Part shown: positions 25,879-34,593 of the stretch, in pieces
How positions within the stretch are numbered: position 1 is the stretch's first letter
Layout: every line of letters begins with the position of its first letter
From: Amycolatopsis dendrobii
Lineage (GTDB): Bacteria > Actinomycetota > Actinomycetes > Mycobacteriales > Pseudonocardiaceae
Direction of reading: 5' to 3'
NCBI RefSeq assembly: GCF_014145675.1
Contig: NZ_JACGZW010000010.1
Location: forward strand, 372,001-436,000
DNA: 64,000 nt
Notes under the pieces: model-generated
Databases searched by the model: none
What the model was told of the DNA's origin: nothing
The model's input: only the letters and a program-made list of their open reading frames with translations
Translations under genes and position numbers: made by a program

Positions 25879-26535
25879 TCAGATCACGCCGGCTTTGCTG
25901 GCCTCATAGACGGCTTCGGCCCGGCTGCTGGCGTCCAGCTTGCGCATGATGTTGCGGACGTGGAACTTCACCGTCGTCTCCGAGATGTACAGCTTCCCGC
26001 CGATGACCCGGTTGCTCAGGCCGTTCGCGAGCAGCCGCAGCACGTTCAGCTCCCGCTCGGTGAACGACGGACGTTCCCGCGCCACCCGCATGGAGCGGAC
26101 CATCGCCGCCGCGGACCGCGAGTCGAACGCGCTTTCGTTGCGCGCGACCGCGCGGATCGAGCGCAGCAGCTCGGTGGTGTCGACGTCCTTGACCACGTAC
26201 CCGCGTGCGCCGTGCTGGATCACGTCGACTACCAGGGCGTCGTCGAGGAACGTGGTCAGCACGAGCACGCCCAGGTCCGGGTAGCGCTCGGTGAGCCGGG
26301 CGCACAGATCCAGCCCTTCGGTGTCCGCGCCGGTCGACAGCTTGAGGTCCAGCAGGACGATCGACGGCCGGGCGGCCTCGATCACGGCGAGCGCCTCGTC
26401 CGCCGACCCCGCCTCGCCGACGACTTGCAGATCGGTTTCGCGTTCCAGCAGGGACCGCAGGCCCTGGCGGACGATGGCGTGGTCGTCCACGAGCACGATG
26501 CGGACCGCGGCGGGTGCGGGGCGCTCAGCCGTCAT
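25879..26535 (-). CDS. NarL/LuxR-type response regulator
   Basis: 218 residues. The receiver domain has DDHA at 17-20, phospho-acceptor Asp63 in LLDLKL, VLTTF and the Lys in YVVKDVD. The C-terminal LuxR HTH reads FTERELNVLRLLANGLSNRVIGGKLYISETTVKFHVRNIM. Its start overlaps the end of the histidine kinase gene by 11 bases, so the two are a cognate pair. Its position between mno and a second alcohol dehydrogenase matches the MnoSR system that controls methanol/propanediol metabolism in M. smegmatis; equating them is inference. Confidence 0.92.
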   Translation of the reverse strand: MTAERPAPAAVRIVLVDDHAIVRQGLRSLLERETDLQVVGEAGSADEALAVIEAARPSIVLLDLKLSTGADTEGLDLCARLTERYPDLGVLVLTTFLDDALVVDVIQHGARGYVVKDVDTTELLRSIRAVARNESAFDSRSAAAMVRSMRVARERPSFTERELNVLRLLANGLSNRVIGGKLYISETTVKFHVRNIMRKLDASSRAEAVYEASKAGVI

Positions 26536-27907
26536 CGGATGCCTCCCATTCGGCCGGCACCGGGAGCGGAATCCGGACCTGCAGGCGGATCCCGCCCATC
26601 CGGGACCGGCGGATGGTCAGCTCCCCGGCGAGTTCCTCCGCTCTGGCCAGCATGTTCGCCAGGCCGCGATGGCGGCCGGACAGGTCTGCCGCCTTCGTCA
26701 GCCGCAGCGCGCGGCGGATCTGCGCGGGATCGCCGTCGCCGTCGTCCGACACGCTGATCACCACGGCCGAGCCGTCCGGCCGGTACTGCAGGCGCACCAG
26801 GGCGCGCCGGGCTTTCCCGTGGGCGGCCGCGTTGAACAGCGCTTCGCCCGCCATCCGCACGATGGACTGTTCCGCCTGCGGCGGCAGCGCCACCGGGCTG
26901 CCCGCGACCCGCACCTGGACCGACAGTTCGCCCAGGCCGTGCACAGTGGACAGACGCTCGAGCAGGACCGGCAGCGGGCCGGGCGTTTCGGCGGAAGAGT
27001 GGTGCAGCGCGTAGATCGAGGCGCGCAGCCGTTCGATCGCCTGCCTGGTCAGGTCCTTGGCCGGGGCGAGCTGGTCGGCGATCCGCGCGGCCGGGCCGCC
27101 CATCGCGGCGAGTTCGGCCCGGCACAGCTCGATGGTCATCCCCGCGCCCAGCACGGACTGCGCCACGCTGTCGTGCAGTTCGCGGGCGATCCGGTGCCGT
27201 TCGTCGTCGAGGACCTGCCGCTGCATCACCTCGACGAGGCGTTCCTGGGTCTGCGCCAGTTCGGCGCTGCGTGCGGCGAGGTCGCGGGCCTGGCGTTCGG
27301 CGGCCTCGGACAATCGCTCGGTGCGTCCGCGCAACTGCGCGGCCGCGTGGAAGAGGAACGAGTTGTGCAGCGCGACCGCCGCCTGATTGCCCAGTACCCG
27401 CAGGATGGCGAGGTCGGTGGAGGCGACCTCCAGCCCGGGTGCGGGTTTCGCGACGATCCCGCCGACCGGTTCGTCGTCCAGCGTCATCGTCGCGCGCACC
27501 AAACCGTCGCGATGCGGCCAGGCGTCGAGTTCCCACGGCCGGGTGCGCAGGACGTCGAGGTGTTCGAGGACCTCGCCCGGCACGTCGGCCCGGTCGTCGA
27601 CGATCCTCCCGCCGACGTTCAGCACGAACCTCGGGCGCGCGGCGCGCAACGCCCCGTCCGCGACCGCCAGCAGCAGCCAGTCCGCCTGCAGGTGCTCGGA
27701 CGCCGCGCGGAGCACGGCCTCGACGAGCGCGCGCGGCCCTTCCGCGGTGCGCACCAGCGCACGGGAGATGCCGTCGAGCGCCTCGACCGCCCGGGAGACC
27801 CGTTCGGTCGAGCGGACGTATTCCGGGTAGAACGACCGTTTGCCGGAGCGCACGCCGGTGAGCACGCCCAGGTCGGCGTCGGTGCGGTCGGGACCCGGTT
27901 CGCTCAC
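26525..27907 (-). CDS. GAF-domain sensor histidine kinase (NarX/DesK type)
   Basis: 460 residues, cytosolic. A GAF sensor region spans about residues 30-190, then a coiled linker, the HisKA_3 dimerisation helix with the phospho-accepting His in RHRIARELHDSVAQSVL, and a HATPase domain (GEALFNAAAHGKA ... DDGDGD ... GRHRGLANMLARAEEL). Absence of membrane helices points to an intracellular signal such as an aldehyde or redox cofactor. GTG at 27907 overlaps the stop of the alcohol dehydrogenase (GTGA), fixing the start. It is the cognate kinase of the downstream regulator. Confidence 0.9.
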   Translation of the reverse strand: MSEPGPDRTDADLGVLTGVRSGKRSFYPEYVRSTERVSRAVEALDGISRALVRTAEGPRALVEAVLRAASEHLQADWLLLAVADGALRAARPRFVLNVGGRIVDDRADVPGEVLEHLDVLRTRPWELDAWPHRDGLVRATMTLDDEPVGGIVAKPAPGLEVASTDLAILRVLGNQAAVALHNSFLFHAAAQLRGRTERLSEAAERQARDLAARSAELAQTQERLVEVMQRQVLDDERHRIARELHDSVAQSVLGAGMTIELCRAELAAMGGPAARIADQLAPAKDLTRQAIERLRASIYALHHSSAETPGPLPVLLERLSTVHGLGELSVQVRVAGSPVALPPQAEQSIVRMAGEALFNAAAHGKARRALVRLQYRPDGSAVVISVSDDGDGDPAQIRRALRLTKAADLSGRHRGLANMLARAEELAGELTIRRSRMGGIRLQVRIPLPVPAEWEASDDG

Positions 27908-29181
27908 AGCGCCGCCCGGAACAGCGCCTCGATGTCTTCCGCCCGCGCCTGCCGCGGATTGGTCGCGAGGCACGCGTCCTTCATCGTGGTGCGCGCGAGC
28001 GTGGCGACCTTGTCCTCGGTGACGCCGAGCCCGGCCAGGCCGCGCGGCACGCCGACCTGATCGGCGAGTTCGCGGGCGCGGTCGGCGAGCCGGTGCGCGG
28101 CCTCCAGCGCGGACAACCCGGCGGTGTCGATGCCCGCGGCCGCGGCGAGCGGGACGAACCGGTGCGGCTCCTCGGCGGCGTTGAACCGGATGACGTGCGG
28201 CAGCAGCACCCCGTTGACCACCCCGTGCGGCGCGTCGAGCAGCCCGCCGACCTGGTGGCTCATCGCGTGGGTGGCGCCGAGGATCGCGTTGGTGAAGGCC
28301 ATCCCGGCCTCGAGCGAGCCTTGCGCCATCGCCATCCGCGCCTCCGCCTCGCGCGGTTTGAGCTGGGTGCGCAGGAGGTTGCGGGTGATCAGGCCGACCG
28401 CCTGCAGCGCGTGGTTGTCGGTCAGCGGGTTGTGCGCTTTGGAGACGAACGCCTCGATGCCGTGGGTCAGCGCGTCGAGGCCGGTCGCCGCGTTGAGCAG
28501 CTCCGGCATCGTGGTGAGCAGCCGCGGGTCGATCACCGAGATCTCCGGCACCAGCGTCCGGCTGATGATGGTGATCTTGATGTGCTGGCTGGTGTCGGTG
28601 ACGACGGCGAACTGGGAGACGTCCGCGCCGGTGCCCGAAGTGGACGGGACCATGACGGTGGGCGGGATCGGGTGCACGACCTTGTCGACGCCCTCGTAGC
28701 CGAGGATCCGGCCGCCGTTGCCGGACAGGATCGCCACGCCCTTCGCCGCGTCGATGCAGGACCCGCCGCCAAGGCCGACGATCACGTCGCTGCCGCTTTC
28801 CAGGTAGCGCTCGAACGCGCGCTGGATCTCGTGGTCCTTGGGGTTCGGGGTGACGTCGTGCCAGATCACCGGGTGCAGCCCGGCCATCCGCAGGTGCCCG
28901 ACCGCCTCGTCGACCCAGCCCGCCTCGATCAGCCCGGGGTCGGTGACCAGGAACGGCCGGCGCGCCCCGACCCGCAGCGTGCAATGCCCGAGTTCGGCCA
29001 GCGAACCCGGGCCGAAGACGATTTCGGGCGCGTGGAACTTCGCCACCCGGGCCGGTTCGGGCGGCGTGTGCGCACCGACGACCTGCGGGCCGGTCAGCTC
29101 CGCCGGGGCCTCGGCGGAGTACCGGCGCCGGCCCGTCCCGTGTTCCATGGTGATCGCACGGCCTTCCGCCAGTCGGAGCAC
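27904..29181 (-). CDS. Iron-dependent alcohol dehydrogenase (1,3-propanediol dehydrogenase/lactaldehyde reductase type)
   Basis: 425 residues from GTG 29181. Fe-ADH motifs: GLGGGSCIDAAKG, PSTSGTGADVS, metal-site helices GLDALTHGIEA, ATHAMSHQVGG and DAPHGVVNG, all with their His/Asp ligands. It differs from Mno in cofactor-loop sequence and is closer to propanediol- or butanol-type dehydrogenases. GTG at 29181 has GGAGG five bases upstream; the ATG at 29148 is a weaker alternative. Operon order is dehydrogenase, kinase, regulator. An 18-bp palindrome at 29309 lies in its promoter region, shared with the divergent GAF regulator. Confidence 0.9.
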   Translation of the reverse strand: MLRLAEGRAITMEHGTGRRRYSAEAPAELTGPQVVGAHTPPEPARVAKFHAPEIVFGPGSLAELGHCTLRVGARRPFLVTDPGLIEAGWVDEAVGHLRMAGLHPVIWHDVTPNPKDHEIQRAFERYLESGSDVIVGLGGGSCIDAAKGVAILSGNGGRILGYEGVDKVVHPIPPTVMVPSTSGTGADVSQFAVVTDTSQHIKITIISRTLVPEISVIDPRLLTTMPELLNAATGLDALTHGIEAFVSKAHNPLTDNHALQAVGLITRNLLRTQLKPREAEARMAMAQGSLEAGMAFTNAILGATHAMSHQVGGLLDAPHGVVNGVLLPHVIRFNAAEEPHRFVPLAAAAGIDTAGLSALEAAHRLADRARELADQVGVPRGLAGLGVTEDKVATLARTTMKDACLATNPRQARAEDIEALFRAAL

Positions 29182-29308
29182 CGGGACCTCCCGTGCTGGT
29201 GAGGAACCTTCATGCCGGATCGAGGGTAACCCGCCCGCCGCCGGACGGACGGCTCTCCAGCATAAGCGCCCGCCGACGCGGCCCGCCCCCTCCTTCGCGG
29301 CCGGGGAA

Positions 29309-29326
29309 CCTGTCCGATCGGGCAGG
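29309..29326. promoter_or_regulatory. Palindromic operator between second alcohol dehydrogenase and GAF regulator
   Basis: CCTGTCCGATCGGGCAGG, the best-formed copy of the motif also found twice upstream of mno (19846, 19961). It lies in the divergent promoter region of the dehydrogenase operon and the GAF regulator. Confidence 0.7.
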
Positions 29327-29386
29327 TGCGAACGGGGGAGCGGCTTGGGAGGATCGACGACCGGCACGGATGACGACGACGTCGGG

Positions 29387-30607
29387 ATGTCAATGCACGG
29401 ACTCGGTTCGCTTCGACGGCGCAGGCTCGATCTCGAGCAGCAGTGGGCGGAGGTGGTCCCGCGGCTGCGGGATCCCGCGCGCCTGCCGGGCGACGTCCCG
29501 CTGCGGCAGGAGGTCGCCGAATCGTGGATGCGGTCGGTGCCGACAGTCGATCCCGCCACCGACCGGGCGCCGGTCTCGGACGGCGGCGTCGTGCGGCCGC
29601 GCTGGAGCGAGTCGCCGCTGCGCGCGCCGGTGCTGCGCGTGGCCGGCGAACTGCGGACGATCGCCGACGACGCGGGATTCATCGCCGCGGTCACCGACGA
29701 AACCGGCACGATTCTGTGGACCTGCGGCGGACGGGTGATGCGCCGGCGCGCCGAGCGGGTCAACTTCGCCCCCGGCGGGTGCTGGGACGAACCAGCCATG
29801 GGCACCAACGCGCTGTCGCTCGCGCTGCGCACCGGCAGGCCGAGCGCGGTGTTCTCCGCCGAGCACCTGGTCGCGGCCCTGCACGGCTGGGTCTGCTACT
29901 GCGCCCCGATCCGGGACGCGCGGGGCCGGATGCTGGGCGTGCTCGATCTGTCGAGCACCTGGGACCGGTCGCATCCGCTGGCGATGTCGACGGTCCGGTC
30001 GCTCGTGTCGGCCATCGAATCCGGCCTGCCGGCGGTTTCGCCCGCCGGGCTGCGGATCTCGTCGCTGGGGGTCGCCGCGGCGACCCGCGACGGGGTCCCG
30101 CTGAACCTTCGTCCGCGGCAGGTGGAAATCCTGACTTTGCTGGCGCTGCAACCGGACGGATTCTCGCTGGACGCCCTGCGCGAAGCGCTCTACGGCGACC
30201 GGCCGGTGACGTCGACGACGGTGCGCGCGGAGGCCTCGCACCTGCGCAACGCGCTCGGCGGCGTGGTGAGTTCTCGGCGGTACGCGTCAACGATGCCGAT
30301 CGGCTGCGATGCGGTGGACGTCCTGCGGGCGTTGGAGCGCCGCGACCTCGCGACCGCCGTGCGGCTGTACCGCGGTCCGTTGCTGCCGCAGTCGGAAGCG
30401 CCCGGAATCGTGCAGTGGCGCGACCACCTGGAGGTGGCCATGCGTTCGGCGGTGCTGGTCAGCGACGCGCCGGAACACGCGCTGGCCTACGGAGAACGCG
30501 CGCTGTACGACGCGGAGGTCCACGAGCACGCGCTCGCCGTGCTGGCACCGGGCGATGCCCGCCGGGCCGTCGCGGCCGGACGGCTCGCCGTCGCGCGCCG
30601 GGAGTGA
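29387..30607 (+). CDS. GAF-domain transcriptional regulator (AcoR-like N-terminus, winged-helix C-terminus)
   Basis: 406 residues. The N-terminal part (VPLRQEVAESWMRS ... VNFAPGGCWDEPAMGTNALS ... VHLVAALHGWVCYCAPIRD-like segment) is the GAF region of AcoR-type activators of alcohol/acetoin catabolism. The sigma-54 AAA+ domain of AcoR is absent; instead a winged-helix/transcriptional-activation-like region follows (LNLRPRQVEILTLLALQPDG ... TVRAEASHLRNALGG). It is probably a sigma-54-independent activator of the divergent alcohol dehydrogenase or of mno. The ribosome site before ATG 29387 is weak; ATG 29393 is an alternative. Confidence 0.82.
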   Translation: MSMHGLGSLRRRRLDLEQQWAEVVPRLRDPARLPGDVPLRQEVAESWMRSVPTVDPATDRAPVSDGGVVRPRWSESPLRAPVLRVAGELRTIADDAGFIAAVTDETGTILWTCGGRVMRRRAERVNFAPGGCWDEPAMGTNALSLALRTGRPSAVFSAEHLVAALHGWVCYCAPIRDARGRMLGVLDLSSTWDRSHPLAMSTVRSLVSAIESGLPAVSPAGLRISSLGVAAATRDGVPLNLRPRQVEILTLLALQPDGFSLDALREALYGDRPVTSTTVRAEASHLRNALGGVVSSRRYASTMPIGCDAVDVLRALERRDLATAVRLYRGPLLPQSEAPGIVQWRDHLEVAMRSAVLVSDAPEHALAYGERALYDAEVHEHALAVLAPGDARRAVAAGRLAVARRE

Positions 30608-30697
30608 CCCGCCCGGCCACTCGCCAACCCGACCGCAACCTTTCCCCGGGACAGTGAGCCGCGGCACGGCTCATCGTCGAGCGAGGAAGGGGACGAA

Positions 30698-31057
30698 GTG
30701 GGAGGACAGAGCGGGGTTTTCGTCCGGGTCGGGCTCACCCCGGCCGCCGAGGACGTGCTTCTCCGGCTGCGCCTGCGGCACGGGCCGCTGATGGTCCAGC
30801 AGACCGGAACCGAGGCGTTGTGCTACCCGCACAGCGAACTCAGGGTGGGCCGGTCGGACGTCCTGATCGGCGAACTCGCCGGCGACACCCAGTTCTGGAT
30901 GAGCGCCGACCAGTGCGAGTACTGGCGGCACACCCGTCTGACCGTCGACGTGGTCCCGGGCCGGGGAGACGGATTTTCCCTGGAAGCCCCGGAAGGCGTC
31001 CGGTTCCAGGTCCGGTCCCGGGCGCTGACCGATGTGGAGGCGACGGCGCCGGCGTAG
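30698..31057 (+). CDS. DUF779 family protein
   Basis: 119 residues, cytosolic, with the family hallmarks CYPHSELRVGRSDVLIGELA, QFWMSADQCEYWRHTRL and VPGRGDGFSLE. DUF779 genes usually neighbour acetaldehyde dehydrogenases in aco-type operons of actinobacteria; here no aldehyde dehydrogenase is present, but the alcohol dehydrogenases and GAF regulator fit the same context. GTG at 30698 follows GAGGAAGGGG. Biochemical role unknown. Confidence 0.88.
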   Translation: MGGQSGVFVRVGLTPAAEDVLLRLRLRHGPLMVQQTGTEALCYPHSELRVGRSDVLIGELAGDTQFWMSADQCEYWRHTRLTVDVVPGRGDGFSLEAPEGVRFQVRSRALTDVEATAPA

Positions 31058-31314
31058 CGGCGCGCGGCCTCGGCGAACGCGGCGTTCGTCCTGATCAGCT
31101 CCTCCGGCGACCCCCGGCGTCTCGGCGGCGTGGCCGCGGCGAAGTGCGCGGTGCCGGGAGGCGGTGGACGCCGTTGCCGAACCCTCGGGCGGCGGGGTCG
31201 AGTTCGCCGAGGCTCGGATACCACGCGGAGAGCCGGGCGAGGGAGAGCTTCACGTGGTGGCACTGCCTTCCCCGGCGGGTTGTCCGGGCCGAATGTCGTG
31301 CCTGATCCGCAGGT
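31058..31314. other. Intergenic stretch with no supported gene
   Basis: Nothing supportable between the DUF779 gene and the transposase remnant. Confidence 0.4.
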
Positions 31315-31430
31315 CACGAGGCGGGCAAGAAAACCAGCGGACGCAAACGGCACATCGCCACCGACACCTCGGCCTGCTGCTGGCCGTCGTGGTCACCGTC
31401 GCCCACGTCTGGGCCGATGGCGGCTGCACC
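31315..31430 (+). pseudogene. IS5-family transposase remnant
   Basis: One frame reads HEAGKKTSGRKRHIATDT and, after a one-base shift, LGLLLAVVVTVAHVWADGG. Together these are the typical core of IS5-group (IS1647/ISL2-like) DDE transposases of actinobacteria. Only about 40 codons remain; no terminal inverted repeats are evident. Confidence 0.7.
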
Positions 31431-31565
31431 CGCGTCTCGTCACAGCTGTGGTTATGGGGCGGGCTGCCGGAATCGGGGCTCGCGGTGACGCTGGACGCGT
31501 AGCTCGGGTGAGGCGGAGGCGAAAGGCCGGACAGGACAGTCGTCTTTGCCTACTATGCAGGTTTT

Positions 31566-32327
31566 ATGATTGTCCGAGCGGGTTGTCGAGCCTTGGCCGT
31601 GCTGCTGGCCGTCGGGGTCGTGGTCACGGGATGCGGCGGCTCGGGCCCCGAGCCCGGTGCGCTGGCGGATTCGGCGACTGCGGCCAAACTGCGCACCGCG
31701 TTCGCGCTGTTGCAGGGGTGGCCGGCGACTGACGTGCGGATGAGCATGGACGCGGGCGCCACCGCCCATGCCTGCATGAACGTCAAGGCGCTCAAGAAGC
31801 CGGCCCGGATGACGCTCGCGATGTCGAAAACCACCTGCGCCGAGCAACCCGGCGCTGACTCGGCCGTTCTCTACGGCGACGACAGGACCGTCTACAGGCT
31901 TTCGGGCTCGAGCTGCGTCGCGACGTCCCACGCGGTGGCCCCGGATCTGCTGCGCTCGTGGACCCGGCAGCAGACTTACGAGTCGAAGGCGGACGACCTG
32001 ATCAAGGCGGCCAGGACGCTGACCCAGGACGGGAACACCGTCCGCGCCGACCTCGATCCGGCGGCGGCCCTGCGGATGAACGGCGACGACCCGGCCGGGG
32101 CCGAGAAGTTCACTGCGTCGATGACCGCGACGCTGAGTCCGGACGGGTCGCTGCGGAGGATGAAGATCGACGTGAACACGGACTCGCCGGACGGGGAGGT
32201 CGCCGTCGAGGTGGAGTTCGCGCAGCCGGACACTGTCGACGATCAGCTGGCCCTGAACCACTGCACGATCAAGCCGGGTTCGCCGATCAGCAGCGAGGAC
32301 GGCCTGAAGCAGCTCCTCGCGTCGTGA
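31566..32327 (+). CDS. Putative lipoprotein (LppX/LprG-like character)
   Basis: 253 residues. Signal peptide with lipobox: RALAVLLAVGVVVTGCGG, so the mature protein starts at a lipidated Cys. The mature part has two further Cys (HACMNVK, KTTCAEQ), alternating strand-like segments and a C-terminal ALNHCTIKPGSP. The pattern resembles cell-envelope lipoproteins of the LppX/LprG type, but the similarity is general. The ATG at 31566 has a weak ribosome site (CAGG). It stands alone between mobile-element remnants. Confidence 0.75.
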   Translation: MIVRAGCRALAVLLAVGVVVTGCGGSGPEPGALADSATAAKLRTAFALLQGWPATDVRMSMDAGATAHACMNVKALKKPARMTLAMSKTTCAEQPGADSAVLYGDDRTVYRLSGSSCVATSHAVAPDLLRSWTRQQTYESKADDLIKAARTLTQDGNTVRADLDPAAALRMNGDDPAGAEKFTASMTATLSPDGSLRRMKIDVNTDSPDGEVAVEVEFAQPDTVDDQLALNHCTIKPGSPISSEDGLKQLLAS

Positions 32328-32869
32328 ACGAGGCACGCCTCGCGGCTCGCCGGCCCCGCCCGGTGGAACTCCCTGCGTAGCACGCGCTCCGCGGCGTGCT
32401 GAGCAGCCCTGCTCGACAAAGCTGAGCCGCCAGCGCCGACTGCGAGCGCATCGATCCGCCGGCGAGTGTCGGTTGGTTCCGCCTGCTGCCAGGCACCTGA
32501 TTCGTGAAAGCTGATCGTCATTGTGGCCCCGGTCGAGACGGTGACGACGTTGCTGGAGTTCTTCGCAGAGAAAATCTTGTGCACAGCCGAGTGCGGGCCC
32601 TCCGTGAGCCGATGCGAACCGGAAACCCGCTCCGGGCCGCACGAGCTGCTCGCGCCGGGACGACCACGGCGACGCCGAGCTCTGTTCGGCGGTCATCTCC
32701 CGTAGCCGGACATGGCGAACCGCCTGTGGGAACCGGTGCGCTCCGGTGCTTGCCTGGCAGCACAGGGCCGTTGCGCGGAGGGGATGTGGGCCCGCTGTCC
32801 GTCGCGCAAGCGGGAGTGTTCGCGGCCGGGTTGTTGGACGATCCAGTGCAGGTGCGGCTGCGGTCGCTG
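32328..32869. other. Gene-poor stretch
   Basis: No supported gene. Open frames lack starts and domains. It borders the IS110 remnant. Confidence 0.4.
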
Positions 32870-33251
32870 CTCTGCACCGTCGGGGACATTTTCGGCCGGC
32901 GAGCCGACCGCCGTGTTCGCGCTGACCGGCCCGACGATCTCCCGTCCGCATTCTTCGAAGAACTGCCGGGAGGTGCCAGAGTGTCCGGCGAGTCGGATTC
33001 CGCCGGGTCCGCCGCAGCGGGACAGGATGTTCAGGGGCCGCCGAGGACTGGCCCGGGGTGAGGGCGGAGTGGATGCCGGTGAGCACGCCGCGGATGCGGT
33101 TGCTGATCCGGGTTGCCTCGGCGTAGAGGTCGTCGTCGAACCCCGCGCGCACCTCGAGTTCGGCCAGCGCGTCGTCGCCGAGATCGACCTGGCGCAGCGT
33201 GTGCGGCAGCGATCGGGCGGTGTCGGCGATCGCGAATGGGTCGCTGGCGTC
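32870..33251 (-). pseudogene. IS110-family transposase remnant
   Basis: The minus strand reads SDPFAIADTARSLPHTLRQV, then DDALAELEVRAGFDDDLYAE and ATRISNRIRGVLTGIHSAL, the well-known middle of IS110 (DEDD) transposases. A frameshift then moves the homology to ILSRCGGPGGIRLAGHSG. Both ends of the gene are missing, so it cannot be active. Confidence 0.8.
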
Positions 33252-33467
33252 CGTTTTTGCGCGGCTGGGCTAGAGGTCGGCGGCCCTGGCAGGCAAGGGA
33301 AATCGGGGACAGTCACGGTGGCGCGGGGCGGGACTGCGCTGCCCTCGACCGCTGGCACCGGTCTGTGCCGCACTTCGCGGCCCGGTTTCACTGAACCGGA
33401 AGACGCTGAACACCGCCGCGGCCCGCCCTTTCAGCGGGACTGCTGGGCGGGCCGGTCGGTGTGGTGC
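33252..33467. other. Intergenic stretch
   Basis: No gene seen between the IS110 remnant and the small secreted protein gene. Confidence 0.4.
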
Positions 33468-33860
33468 TCAGCAATCCGTCGTGAACGTGTGGGAGCTTCC
33501 CCGGTGGCTGGCTTCCTTGTTCATGGAGACCGCCTGACCGGGTGCGAGGCAGATCGTGGTGCGGCCGGTGAGGTTGTCCCCGGCGAACACTTTGACATGG
33601 TCTTTCGCGCCTGGGCCGGAGTGTGCGTGGTTGACCCACGAGGCATCGTGCTTGGCGAGGCCGGCTTCCCACTCGTGGTCGTCTCCGGTGAACACGAATC
33701 GCTCACCCGCGAAGTTCGCTTGGGTCCAGACACAGAAGGCGCCGGAGGGGCACCGGGCCGCGGCCTGCCCGGTCGCGGCGGCGCTGGCCGTCCCCGTGAC
33801 CACCGTCGCTGCGCCGAGCGCAAGGACTGCTGTGAAGGCAGCAGCACGCCTCAAAGTCAT
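33468..33860 (-). CDS. Secreted peptidase-inhibitor family I36-like protein
   Basis: 130 residues. A clear Sec signal peptide (TLRRAAAFTAVLALGAATVV ... TASA) precedes a small Cys-containing domain: CPSGAFCVWTQANFAGERFVF ... VFAGDNLTGRTTICLAPG ... C-terminal TTDC. This crystallin-like strand pattern with FCVW is typical of the I36 inhibitor (SMI) family of Streptomyces, which inhibits extracellular metalloproteases. Ribosome site GGAAGGA lies eight bases before the ATG. Monocistronic. Confidence 0.85.
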   Translation of the reverse strand: MTLRRAAAFTAVLALGAATVVTGTASAAATGQAAARCPSGAFCVWTQANFAGERFVFTGDDHEWEAGLAKHDASWVNHAHSGPGAKDHVKVFAGDNLTGRTTICLAPGQAVSMNKEASHRGSSHTFTTDC

Positions 33861-34194
33861 CAATCGTTTCCTTCCGTGTCCGCCTCGAGAACCTGCCGCC
33901 CAGGCTGCTCGAACGAATCAGCCTTCAACAGAGCAACCGGGTCAACCTCACCGGTCTGTGGGACCCCCGATTGCGAAGGACGGCCGTGGAATCGAGTGAA
34001 AGCCGCAGGCTGCCCTCGGCCGACGGCCGGAATCGGGAAGGCTGATCGGCACACGGGTTGCGGCCGTTCGGGCCGCCGCGCGGCGGCAGGTCGAGGCGAA
34101 CGCTGCCGCCGGAAATCCGGCAGCATTCGCAGCAGGGCAGGCATATCCCGGTCAGGAGCGTTGCTCCGCGGTGCGTTCGCCCATGCCGGAGCTA
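33861..34194. other. Gene-poor stretch
   Basis: No supported gene; it probably includes the promoter of the I36-like gene. Confidence 0.4.
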
Positions 34195-34533
34195 TCAGGC
34201 GGGGAACCCGTAGTCGGTCCAGGCTTGGAGCACTGAGTGCTGGAGGTCGGCCGGGTAGGACGTCGCGAAGGACGCGGGGGAGCCGGTGCAGGTGCCGTCG
34301 AGCTGGCCGGGCAGCAGGCAGCTGAGGATGCTTTTGCCGCCGCTGCCGCGGTTTTTGTCGGCCTCGGTGAGGTAGGGGACCATCGGGATCCCCGGTGCGT
34401 CGGGGAACGGATAGTGCCTGACGACCACGCAGAGCCGTCCTGGCACATCGAGGGCCAGAACTTCGACATCCGGCTGCGGGCCCATGGCTATCGGCAGTAC
34501 CTGCGCATGCCGCCTCAGCATGTCTCTCACCAA
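34195..34533 (-). CDS. Hypothetical protein, possibly 3' part of an interrupted gene
   Basis: 112 residues from GTG 34533. Third-position GC is very strong over the second half (LTEADKNRGSGGKSILSCLL ... ADLQHSVLQAWTDYGFPA), so the frame is genuinely coding. No ribosome site is evident at the GTG. The same frame stays open upstream to a TGA at 34594 and then continues as another coding-looking segment up to 34815. It could be a separate small gene or the 3' half of a gene broken by that stop. Family not recognised. Confidence 0.5.
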   Translation of the reverse strand: MVRDMLRRHAQVLPIAMGPQPDVEVLALDVPGRLCVVVRHYPFPDAPGIPMVPYLTEADKNRGSGGKSILSCLLPGQLDGTCTGSPASFATSYPADLQHSVLQAWTDYGFPA

Positions 34534-34593
34534 GTCCTGACCATGGCTCAGCGCAACGGAATCAGCTTCGCCGAACGCTCTTTCATCTGACCG

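Noticed and set aside
31452..33152. A single 566-codon minus-strand protein
   Set aside because: Only its first part is IS110-like; the rest is antisense to the lipoprotein gene. I split it into an IS110 remnant and shadow.
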